Shown here in pieces: positions 57,471-64,000 of a stretch of 64,000 bases of DNA; within the stretch, counting starts at the first letter, position 1; the number at the start of each line of letters is the position of its first letter. A model generated the notes under the pieces. It was given only the letters and a program-made list of their open reading frames with translations. It was not told the origin of the DNA and did no database searches. The position numbers and the translations under genes are program-made. This DNA comes from DATAVB01 sp036267955. GTDB taxonomy: Bacteria; Actinomycetota; Actinomycetes; Mycobacteriales; QHCD01. The stretch is taken from the NCBI GenBank assembly GCA_036267955.1, contig DATAVB010000082.1:1-64000 (forward strand). The letters are read 5' to 3'.

Positions 57471-58922
57471 ATGACCGCAACAGCAGAGCACTCCGCTGCC
57501 GGAGCGACCGCGGGCTCCGCGACGGGTCGCGTTGTCCGGGTGATCGGCCCGGTCGTCGACGTGGAGTTCCCGCGCGACGCCATGCCCGCGCTGAACAACC
57601 AGCTGCTGGTCGACCTGGAGCTGGCCGGCCAGAAGATGACCCTCGACCTCGAGGTCGCCCAGCACATCGGCGACAACATGCTCCGGACCATCGCGCTGCA
57701 GCCGACCGACGGTCTGGTCCGCGGCGCGCCGGTCGCCGACACCGGCCACTCCATCGAGGTGCCGGTCGGCGACCAGGTGAAGGGCCACGTCTTCAACGCG
57801 CTGGGCCGCTGCCTGGACGACCCGGACTTCGTGCCCGAGGGCGACATGTGGTCGATCCACCGCGAGGCCCCGGCGTTCGACCTGATCGAGGGCAAGACCG
57901 AGATGCTGGAGACCGGCATCAAGGTCCTGGACCTGCTGACCCCGTACGTGCAGGGCGGCAAGATCGGTCTGTTCGGTGGTGCCGGTGTGGGCAAGACGGT
58001 GCTCATCCAGGAGATGATCACCCGTATCGCCCGCAACTTCTCCGGTACGTCGGTGTTCGCCGGCGTCGGTGAGCGCACCCGTGAGGGCAACGACCTCTGG
58101 GTCGAGATGATCGAGGCCGGCGTCATCAACGACACCGCCCTGGTCTTCGGTCAGATGGACGAGCAGCCGGGCACCCGGCTGCGGGTCGCGCTGTCCGCAC
58201 TCACGATGGCGGAGTACTTCCGCGATGTGCAGAACCAGGACGTGCTGCTGTTCATCGACAACATCTTCCGGTTCACCCAGGCTGGTTCCGAGGTCTCCGC
58301 GCTGCTCGGCCGGATGCCGTCGGCGGTGGGTTACCAGCCGACGCTGGCCGACGAGATGGGTCAGCTGCAGGAGCGGATCACCTCCACCCGTGGTCACTCG
58401 ATCACCTCGCTGCAGGCGATCTACGTGCCGGCCGACGACTACACCGACCCGGCGCCGGCCACCACGTTCGCCCACCTCGACGCCACGACGAACCTGGAGC
58501 GGTCCATCACCGCGATGGGTATCTACCCGGCGGTCGACCCGCTGGCCTCGACGTCCCGGATCCTGGACGCCCGGTACGTCGGGCAGGCGCACTACGACGT
58601 GGCCCAGCGGGTGAAGGAGATCCTGCAGCGCAACCAGGAGCTGCAGCAGATCATCGCCATTCTCGGTATCGATGAACTGTCCGAAGAGGACAAGATCATC
58701 GTCGCCCGGGCCCGGCGGATTCAGCGTTACCTGTCGCAGCCGTTCTTCGTGGCGGAGAAGTTCACCGGCATCCCCGGTGTCTTCACCTCGCGCGATGAGA
58801 CGATTTCCTCGTTCACGGCGCTCACCGAGGGCGAGTTCGACCACCTGCCCGAGCAGGCGTTCCTCAACTCCGGCGGCATGGACGACGTCAAGAAGAACGC
58901 CGAGCGGATCGCCAAGCAGTAG
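57471..58922 (+). CDS. atpD: ATP synthase F1 subunit beta
   Basis: A 483-residue catalytic subunit. The P-loop is GLFGGAGVGKTVLI, the catalytic Glu lies in GVGERTREGNDLW, and the DELSEED region appears as IDELSEEDKIIVARARRIQRYLSQPF. GGAAGAG precedes ATG 57471. It is the last gene before a strong hairpin. The epsilon gene, normally next, starts about 2.2 kb further on. Confidence 0.97.
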   Translation: MTATAEHSAAGATAGSATGRVVRVIGPVVDVEFPRDAMPALNNQLLVDLELAGQKMTLDLEVAQHIGDNMLRTIALQPTDGLVRGAPVADTGHSIEVPVGDQVKGHVFNALGRCLDDPDFVPEGDMWSIHREAPAFDLIEGKTEMLETGIKVLDLLTPYVQGGKIGLFGGAGVGKTVLIQEMITRIARNFSGTSVFAGVGERTREGNDLWVEMIEAGVINDTALVFGQMDEQPGTRLRVALSALTMAEYFRDVQNQDVLLFIDNIFRFTQAGSEVSALLGRMPSAVGYQPTLADEMGQLQERITSTRGHSITSLQAIYVPADDYTDPAPATTFAHLDATTNLERSITAMGIYPAVDPLASTSRILDARYVGQAHYDVAQRVKEILQRNQELQQIIAILGIDELSEEDKIIVARARRIQRYLSQPFFVAEKFTGIPGVFTSRDETISSFTALTEGEFDHLPEQAFLNSGGMDDVKKNAERIAKQ

Positions 58923-58965
58923 CAATTGGCTGGCAGTTCAGACCCCTGGCAGTTCAGACGCATCG

Positions 58966-59022
58966 ATGACCGGGATGGGGAATCCGTCGTATTACGGCGG
59001 ATATCCCCGTCCCGGTCATTTT
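58966..59022 (+). terminator. Hairpin terminator after atpD
   Basis: A long imperfect stem pairs ATGACCGGGATGGGGA (58966-58981) with TCCCCGTCCCGGTCAT (59004-59019), followed by TTTT. Just upstream, CTGGCAGTTCAGAC occurs twice (58930-58959). This strong hairpin separates atpD from the CYTH-CHAD gene and atpC. Confidence 0.8.
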
Positions 59023-59184
59023 GCTTGTACCACAGCCGATTCGTCGGATGTTTCGCCGTTCCAGATTCCTGTGGCAAGCTGGCTCGACATTCGTTTCGCC
59101 GGGACCGGAAAATCGGGATGCGGCAATAAGGACGGGTAGGGATCAGCAGCGGTACGGAGCCGGACACCGACAGGTCGGAGCGAC

Positions 59185-60705
59185 ATGACGACGAGCAGCC
59201 GCGAGATCGAGGACAAGTACGACGTCGACGAGTTCTTCGCGCTGCCGGAATTAGCCGGGACCGGAGCTGTGGCCTCCGTCGGTGAGCCGACCGAGATCCG
59301 CCTGGAGGCGATGTACTTCGACACCGACGATCTGCGCTTGGCGACGGCCGGCGTGACGCTGCGCCGCCGGTTGGGCGGCGCCGACGAGGGCTGGCATCTC
59401 AAACTGGCCACCACGCCGCGGATCCGTACCGAGGTGCGCCGCCCGCCCGGCCGCAGCACCCGTACCGTTCCGATCGCACTGCGCCGGCTCGTTCGCGGCA
59501 TCAGCCGGGACGCGCCGCTGGCTCCGGTCGCCCGGCTGAGCACCGTCCGTACTGTCCGGGAATTGCGTGACGCCGACGGCTCGGTGCTGGCGGAGCTGTG
59601 CGACGACCGGGTCAGCGCCGAGGAGCTGGGATCGACCGCGACCCTGTCCAGCTGGCGGGAGCTCGAGGTCGAGTTGATCGACGGCGACCTGCCGCTGCTC
59701 AAGGCGGTCGGGCCGGCGTTGCTGGCGGCGGGCGCCCGGCCCGCGACGCATCCCTCGAAATTGGCGCGGGTGCTCGGCGGTCGGCTGCGGGCCCGGCGGC
59801 CGGTCGAGCCATCGGACCCAGACTCGGCGGGTGCGGTGATCTGGCGATCGCTGGGCCGCCACGTCGACGCGCTGCGCGGGCACGAGCCGCTGGTCCGGCA
59901 GGACGAGCCGGACTCGGTGCATCAGATGCGGGTGGCCGTCCGGACCCTGCGCAGCCTGCTGGCGGCGTACCGGCCGCTGTTCGACCATGCGGTGACCGAG
60001 CCGATCCGGGCCGAGCTGAAGTGGCTGGGCGGCGTGCTCGGTCCGGCCCGCGACGCCGAGGTGATGGGTGACCGGTTGCACGAGCGCGCCCTCGAGCAGT
60101 CGCCGGACCTGCTGCTCGGGCCGGTGCTGTCCCGGATCGACTCCGTACAGCGCGGCACCTACCGGGACGCCCGGGCCGCGGTCGTCGAGGAGCTGAACGG
60201 TGCCCGGTACGTCGAGCTGCTGGATTCGCTCGACGACCTGCTGCGGCACCCGCCGTTCACCGCGCTGGCGGCCCGGCCGGCCCGCAAGGTGCTTCCGTCC
60301 CGAGTGGGGAAAGCCTGGCGGCGGCTGGATGCCGCGGTGGCCACGGCCCACGCGCCGGGCCTGGCCGGGCCGGAGCAGGCGGTCGCGCTGCACCAGGCCC
60401 GCAAGGCGGCCAAACGGGTCCGGTACGCCGCTGTGGCGACCGGATCGGCTGGCGGGTCGGATGCCGCGACGTTCGCAAAGCGGATCAAGAAGGTGCAGTC
60501 GGCGCTCGGCGACCATCAGGACTCGGTGCTGAGCCGGGAGCTGCTGCGGACACTCGGCGTCCAGGCGCATCTGGCCGGGGAGAACGGCTTCACGTACGGG
60601 CTGCTGTACGCGGCGGAGGAGCGGCGCGCGGCGGGCGATCGGCGGCTCTTTGACCGGATCTGGTCGAAGGCGTCCCGCAAACGGCAGCTGCGCTGGCTCG
60701 GCTAG
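59185..60705 (+). CDS. CYTH and CHAD domain protein
   Basis: A 506-residue cytoplasmic protein. The N-terminal CYTH domain (1-200) opens with EIEDKYDV, the ExExK-type motif that binds triphosphate, and has LRRRLGGADEGWHLKLA. CYTH enzymes hydrolyse tripolyphosphate or act on triphosphorylated substrates. The C-terminal CHAD domain (about 215-506) is helical with conserved histidines (DSVHQMRVAVRTLRSLLAAYRP and ALHQARKAAKRVRYA); CHAD proteins bind inorganic polyphosphate. It lies between atpD and atpC on the same strand, which is unusual. A link to energy or polyphosphate balance is inference. Confidence 0.88.
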   Translation: MTTSSREIEDKYDVDEFFALPELAGTGAVASVGEPTEIRLEAMYFDTDDLRLATAGVTLRRRLGGADEGWHLKLATTPRIRTEVRRPPGRSTRTVPIALRRLVRGISRDAPLAPVARLSTVRTVRELRDADGSVLAELCDDRVSAEELGSTATLSSWRELEVELIDGDLPLLKAVGPALLAAGARPATHPSKLARVLGGRLRARRPVEPSDPDSAGAVIWRSLGRHVDALRGHEPLVRQDEPDSVHQMRVAVRTLRSLLAAYRPLFDHAVTEPIRAELKWLGGVLGPARDAEVMGDRLHERALEQSPDLLLGPVLSRIDSVQRGTYRDARAAVVEELNGARYVELLDSLDDLLRHPPFTALAARPARKVLPSRVGKAWRRLDAAVATAHAPGLAGPEQAVALHQARKAAKRVRYAAVATGSAGGSDAATFAKRIKKVQSALGDHQDSVLSRELLRTLGVQAHLAGENGFTYGLLYAAEERRAAGDRRLFDRIWSKASRKRQLRWLG

Positions 60706-60938
60706 CGGCGCTCGACCTTCGGTGCCGGTGTTGTCACCGGTGTTGACAGGGCGCCACCATGGCGGACTCGGACGGGAAAAGGGCGCCGATCTTGACGTTT
60801 GCTCCAATCGAGGTCGGGTCGATGGGGCATTATTGTCTTCATCGGAAGGTATTCTCTGAGAGCTTATTCTCGGGGAGCAGTGATCGGGAGGCGGGACTGC
60901 CGGCAGCAGCCGGTCGGGCGTTCCGTAGTCTGTGAGCT
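60706..60938. other. Gap with degenerate repeat arm
   Basis: A 233-base gap after the CYTH-CHAD gene. It holds a small palindrome CCGGTG-TTGT-CACCGG (about 60726-60741) and, at 60783-60800, a sequence matching 15 of 18 bases of one arm of the 9577-9642 inverted repeat, without the partner arm. Confidence 0.4.
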
Positions 60939-61058
60939 GTGCCGATAGACCCGCAACGCAGCGGTCAGCGCAGACAGGGCTGGATCATCCTGGTCGGTTT
61001 TGCCGGGACCGTTCTGATCATCGTCGTGCTGGCGATCTGGGCGTCCCATCGCGGTTGA
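60939..61058 (+). CDS. 39-residue single-pass membrane ORF
   Basis: GTG 60939 to TGA 61058 encodes a basic head (VPIDPQRSGQRRQ), one clear transmembrane helix (WIILVGFAGTVLIIVVLAIWA) and a short tail SHRG. The helix composition and positive-inside head argue for a real small membrane protein, but there is no obvious ribosome-binding site. It sits 92 bases before atpC. Confidence 0.45.
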   Translation: MPIDPQRSGQRRQGWIILVGFAGTVLIIVVLAIWASHRG

Positions 61059-61150
61059 GCGCAGGCTCGCCGACGGGTGGCAACCTGCCGTACAGGCGCG
61101 GTTATGCGGTCGTTACACTTAGGTTTCCGTAGTGCGGAGAAGGAGCGCGA

Positions 61151-61540
61151 GTGGCCACACTGCATGTCGAGTTGGTCTCGGTCGAGCGTCCACTCTGGTC
61201 GGGCGAGGCGACGATGGTGCTCGCCCGGACCACCGAGGGAGAGCTCGGTGTGCTGCCGGGCCATATTCCGCTGCTCGGTGAGCTTGCTCCCGGTGGCGTC
61301 GTCCGGATCCGGCAGGAGGGCGGCGAGGAGCTCGTCGTCGCGGTGCACGGCGGTTTCCTGTCGGTCACCAAGGACGGTGTGTCGATCCTGGCCGAGATAG
61401 CCGAGCTGGCCGGCGACATCGATGTGTCCCGTGCGCAGGCAGCTCTGGAGCGGTCCCGTTCCGCGGGTGACGACCCAGAGGCCGCTGACGCCGAGGCCCG
61501 CGCAATCTCCCGGTTGCGCGCGACCGGGCAGCCGGTCTAG
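61151..61540 (+). CDS. atpC: ATP synthase F1 subunit epsilon
   Basis: A 129-residue epsilon subunit, the regulator at the foot of the rotor. The N-terminal beta-barrel is complete (LHVELVSVERPLWSGEATMV, GELGVLPGHIPLLGEL) and is followed by a helical end (SRAQAALERSRSAGDD). GTG 61151 has GGAGAAGGAG upstream. It lies about 2.2 kb from atpD behind a terminator and an unrelated gene, so it may be transcribed separately from the rest of the ATP synthase genes. Confidence 0.93.
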   Translation: MATLHVELVSVERPLWSGEATMVLARTTEGELGVLPGHIPLLGELAPGGVVRIRQEGGEELVVAVHGGFLSVTKDGVSILAEIAELAGDIDVSRAQAALERSRSAGDDPEAADAEARAISRLRATGQPV

Positions 61541-61572
61541 GTCCCCGCGACGCGAGCGAGGAGGCCGATCGC

Positions 61573-62013
61573 ATGGAGCTCATCGAGATCGTCGTCCTCG
61601 TGCTGGTCCTGCTTGCTTGTCTGTTAGCCGCGATCGTTTTCCGGCGCCGCTTCCTGCTCAGGGGAGGCGGCGCTATTGATATGTCGCTGCGGTTGCGCAC
61701 CCGGCGGATCGGCCGCGGCTGGGCGCTGGGCATCGCGCGGTACGGCGGCGACCGGCTGGAGTGGTACCGGGTCTTCACGCTGTCGCCGCGTCCGGCGCGG
61801 ATCCTGCCGCGGGCCGCGCTGGAGGTCTCCAGCCAGCGCCCACCCGAGGGGCCGGAGTCGCTGCTCGTGCAGGCCGGCGCGGTCATCATCACCTGCCAGT
61901 TCCAGGGCGATGAGGTGCAGCTCGCGATGAACTCGGAGGCTGTCACCGGATTCATGTCCTGGCTGGAGTCCTCGCCGCCCGGCTACACACTTCCCGGTCA
62001 CGCGGCCCGTTGA
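61573..62013 (+). CDS. DUF2550 family membrane protein
   Basis: A 146-residue actinobacterial protein with one N-terminal helix (about 3-23) followed by the cytoplasmic domain MSLRLRTRRIGRGWALGIARYGGDRLEWYRVFTLSPRP. DUF2550 genes follow atpC in many actinobacteria, suggesting a link to the ATP synthase, but no role is known. It overlaps the CtaG-like gene by four bases. Confidence 0.88.
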   Translation: MELIEIVVLVLVLLACLLAAIVFRRRFLLRGGGAIDMSLRLRTRRIGRGWALGIARYGGDRLEWYRVFTLSPRPARILPRAALEVSSQRPPEGPESLLVQAGAVIITCQFQGDEVQLAMNSEAVTGFMSWLESSPPGYTLPGHAAR

Positions 62014-63044
62014 CCGTTGCCACCGACGTCCTGAACGCACCGCGGTCCAGCCTGCAGGTGCTGGGAAGCTGGCACCTGGACACCACCGTCCTGATCGTGC
62101 TGGTGCTGGCGGCCGTGGCGTACCTCGCGGGCGTCCGGCAGTTGCGGCGGCGCGGCGAAAGCTGGCCGTTGCGCCGGACCGCACTGTTCCTGGTCGCCGG
62201 ACTGGGCGGCATCGCCGTGGTCACCATGTCGGCGCTCGGCGTCTACGACCGCACCCTGTTCTGGCCGGCAGCGACGCAGAACGCCGTACTGCTCACCCTG
62301 ACCCCGCTGCTGCTCTCGCTCGGTGACCCAATCGGTCTGGTGACCCGCTGCCTGCCGGCCCGGAGCCTGCCGCGCGGTCGGATCGTCACCGTGCTGGCAT
62401 TTCCCATGGTGAGCGCCCTGCTCTGCCTGGCCGCCACCCTCGTGCTCTATCTGACTCCGCTGTTCCGGATCTCGCTCACCGACGGCGCGGTGCATCAGTT
62501 GGTCTGGCTCGGATTGGTCGGCCTGGGTTGCCTGTTCTGCTGGCCGATGCTGTCCGAGCAACTGCTGCCCGAGTGGTGCGGTTACCCGATGCGGATGGCC
62601 TTCGGCTTCGTCGACGGGTTGCTGGACGCGATTCCCGGCATCATCGTGATGACCGGCCACGGGCTGATCGCCGGGGCCTATTATGCGTCGCTGCACCGCG
62701 GCTGGGGTCCGAGCCTGCGCTGGGATCAGACCATCGGCGGCGGGCTGATGCTGACGATCGCCGAGGCGACCGCCGTACCGTTCGCGGTGGCGCTGTTCTT
62801 CCGGTGGGCGCGGGCCGACGAGGCCGGGGCCCGGCTGGCCGACGCGCGCCTGGCCGCCGGCGTTGACGCAACCGGGGTCGCCGGCACGGTGGGCTCGGGC
62901 GCTGGGGCTGACCGGCGGGTGGCCGATGGAACGGCGACCGGGTCGTCCGGTGCTGACCGGGCTCCGGTTGGCGAGTTGCAGAAACCGTGGTGGGAGACCG
63001 ATCCTGGCCCGCTCGCCGACCGCACCCCACGCCGCCCCCGCTGA
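62010..63044 (+). CDS. ctaG: CtaG-type cytochrome c oxidase assembly protein
   Basis: A 344-residue multi-helix protein of the CtaG_Caa3 family, which helps copper insertion into cytochrome oxidase in Bacillus. About seven helices are predicted. Family segments include HQLVWLGLVGLGCLFCWPMLSE and the helix LDAIPGIIVMTGHGLIAGAYY. A Gly/Ala-rich disordered tail (about 275-344) ends in KPWWETDPGPLADRTPRRPR. TTG 62010 overlaps the DUF2550 stop. Placement after atpC links it to respiration. Confidence 0.85.
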   Translation: MTVATDVLNAPRSSLQVLGSWHLDTTVLIVLVLAAVAYLAGVRQLRRRGESWPLRRTALFLVAGLGGIAVVTMSALGVYDRTLFWPAATQNAVLLTLTPLLLSLGDPIGLVTRCLPARSLPRGRIVTVLAFPMVSALLCLAATLVLYLTPLFRISLTDGAVHQLVWLGLVGLGCLFCWPMLSEQLLPEWCGYPMRMAFGFVDGLLDAIPGIIVMTGHGLIAGAYYASLHRGWGPSLRWDQTIGGGLMLTIAEATAVPFAVALFFRWARADEAGARLADARLAAGVDATGVAGTVGSGAGADRRVADGTATGSSGADRAPVGELQKPWWETDPGPLADRTPRRPR

Positions 63045-63183
63045 AGCTCAGCTGAGCGGCCCAGCATTTCCATCCTGGGGCATCCGGACTTTGATGATGT
63101 CTGCGTTATGCCGGCGATGACCGGCGCAATGCGGTCACGATCACGGCGCGAACTGGCCGGCTGAGCGCTGAGGGCTGAGGGCG

Positions 63184-64000
63184 TCAGTCGAAGAGGACGA
63201 CCTCGTGGCCGGTGATCGACGGGATGTCGAGGCTCGCCCAGCCGTCCGCGACCGCGACCGCGACCTTCTCGCCGGCGACCAGGAGGCGCGCCGCGGTGGA
63301 TCGCGCGCCGTCGGCGAGCCGGACCCGCACGGTGTACGGGCCGGTGGCGATGAGCTCGTCGATCGGGCCGGTGTGCGTGCTGGTGGCGGTGAGGTTGACC
63401 AGATGCAGCACCCGGGTCTCGTCCTGGGCGTACAGGTGGCAGTCCAGCACGCCGGGGCCGTCGACCCGCAGCGGAATGTCGTCCCGCGCGGCCCAGCGCA
63501 CCAGATTTGCCAGCAGTACGCCGTGGTCCGGCTGCTTGTCCCGGTCGAAGCAGCGGTCCAGATCGGCGGCCAGATAGGCGACCCGGCCCGCCCCGCCGCG
63601 CTCGTGCAGGGTCAGCGCAGGCAGGTCGCTGCGCGGGTGCGCCATCCACGACTTCTCCGGCGGATAGATCGGGAAGGGCGGCACCAGCGTCGCCGGGCAG
63701 GTGACTCCGGCCTCGGCGACGACCGCCTCGATCCGGCCGCCGAAGGGCAGCACGTCGGTCTCGGCGAATCCGTCGAGCACCTCGTGCCGAACGCCCTGCA
63801 CTGCCGGCTCGGCGCCGGTCATCGGTCCGTCGACACCGGCCCGGAGCTCCGGAGCCAACCGCAGATAGGAGTGCCGGCCCCAGGCGGCCCAGTCCGTCGA
63901 GCCGCCCTCCGCCGACCCGTGGTGGGCGCCGGTGGCGTGCACCCCAAAGACATCGGCGAGCGCGAAGTCGCCCCGCGCGGCGCCCTGCTCGTCGAAGCGG
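63184..64000 (-). CDS. Glycoside hydrolase-like protein, 3' part only
   Basis: A leftward gene whose frame runs off the right edge. At least 271 residues are visible, starting within RFDEQGAARGDFALADVFGVHATGAHHG. The pattern fits the glutamine-amidotransferase-like trimerisation domain and C-terminal beta domain of putative beta-galactosidase/alpha-L-fucosidase-type hydrolases: GRVAYLAADLDRCFDRDKQPDHGVLLANLVRWAA, then TRVLHLVNLT and a final SLDIPSITGHEVVLFD. The catalytic barrel lies outside the window, so the family is tentative. A GTG at 63942 is an internal codon. It converges on ctaG. Confidence 0.65.
   Translation of the reverse strand, partial: RFDEQGAARGDFALADVFGVHATGAHHGSAEGGSTDWAAWGRHSYLRLAPELRAGVDGPMTGAEPAVQGVRHEVLDGFAETDVLPFGGRIEAVVAEAGVTCPATLVPPFPIYPPEKSWMAHPRSDLPALTLHERGGAGRVAYLAADLDRCFDRDKQPDHGVLLANLVRWAARDDIPLRVDGPGVLDCHLYAQDETRVLHLVNLTATSTHTGPIDELIATGPYTVRVRLADGARSTAARLLVAGEKVAVAVADGWASLDIPSITGHEVVLFD

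Noticed and set aside
44867..63044. Horizontal transfer of the ATP synthase region
   Set aside because: Gene order, codon use and neighbours are ordinary actinobacterial core. Only the CYTH-CHAD placement is odd.

Overview
This 64 kb window is high-GC chromosomal DNA from an actinobacterium (Actinomycetota). The evidence is the gene order argS-lysA-hom-thrC-thrB-rho-rpmE-prfA-prmC-tsaC-wecA-atp, a DUF2550 gene beside atpC, a long Rho with a disordered N-terminal insertion, Rv1733c-like and SigJ-like genes, many GTG/TTG starts, and sugar importers without their own ATPase. I cannot name a genus from sequence alone. I recognised no prophage, insertion sequence, CRISPR array or plasmid signature.

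Layout. 0.1-11.3 kb is accessory: YjbR protein, a membrane Ser/Thr kinase, two aldo-keto reductases, an aminotransferase, a YfcE phosphoesterase, a frameshifted ECF sigma gene with its membrane partner, an M1 peptidase, a sugar-nucleotide-type SDR and an SseB-like protein. 11.4-18.2 kb is a carbohydrate cluster: Gfo/Idh/MocA oxidoreductase, Tat-exported GxGYxYP protein, phytanoyl-CoA-dioxygenase-like protein and sulfatase. It also holds a decayed LplABC-type importer in which one deletion joins the start of a permease gene to the end of a binding-protein gene. 18.4-20.9 kb is tex. 21.0-27.8 kb is an intact sugar locus: FadR-type regulator, GH2 glycosidase, lipoprotein binding protein and two permeases, with a visible promoter and a candidate FadR-type operator. 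27.9-37.9 kb holds uridine kinase, a fluoride riboswitch with two crcB genes, stress and membrane genes (USP, Rv1733c-like, MscL with a zinc ribbon, SigJ), an MFS pump with a hemerythrin protein, and a divergent SDR/TetR pair sharing paired operators. 38.0-63.0 kb is core: tRNA-Arg, argS, the aspartate-family amino-acid operon, rho, rpmE, prfA/prmC/tsaC, wecA, ATP synthase and a CtaG-like gene. The right edge cuts a glycosidase-like gene.

How the genes fit together. The GH2 locus looks like import plus intracellular cleavage of one oligosaccharide under a FadR-type repressor. The 11-18 kb cluster looks like a second, partly decayed glycan locus that still carries exported and modifying enzymes. 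In the core, atpD and atpC are separated by a CYTH-CHAD gene (predicted to handle triphosphate or polyphosphate) and a 39-codon membrane ORF.

Outside the genes, the strongest pattern is several classes of short intergenic palindromes. One class occurs at 2.5 kb and, inverted, inside the 5' coding end of prmC at 48.6 kb. Another occurs at 14.7 and 18.2 kb in opposite orientations. Others lie at 9.6, 18.3 and 27.8 kb. I see no complete undescribed defence-type system. The best leads are the palindromic repeats, the kinase with reversed topology, the CYTH-CHAD gene between atpD and atpC, and the collapsed importer.
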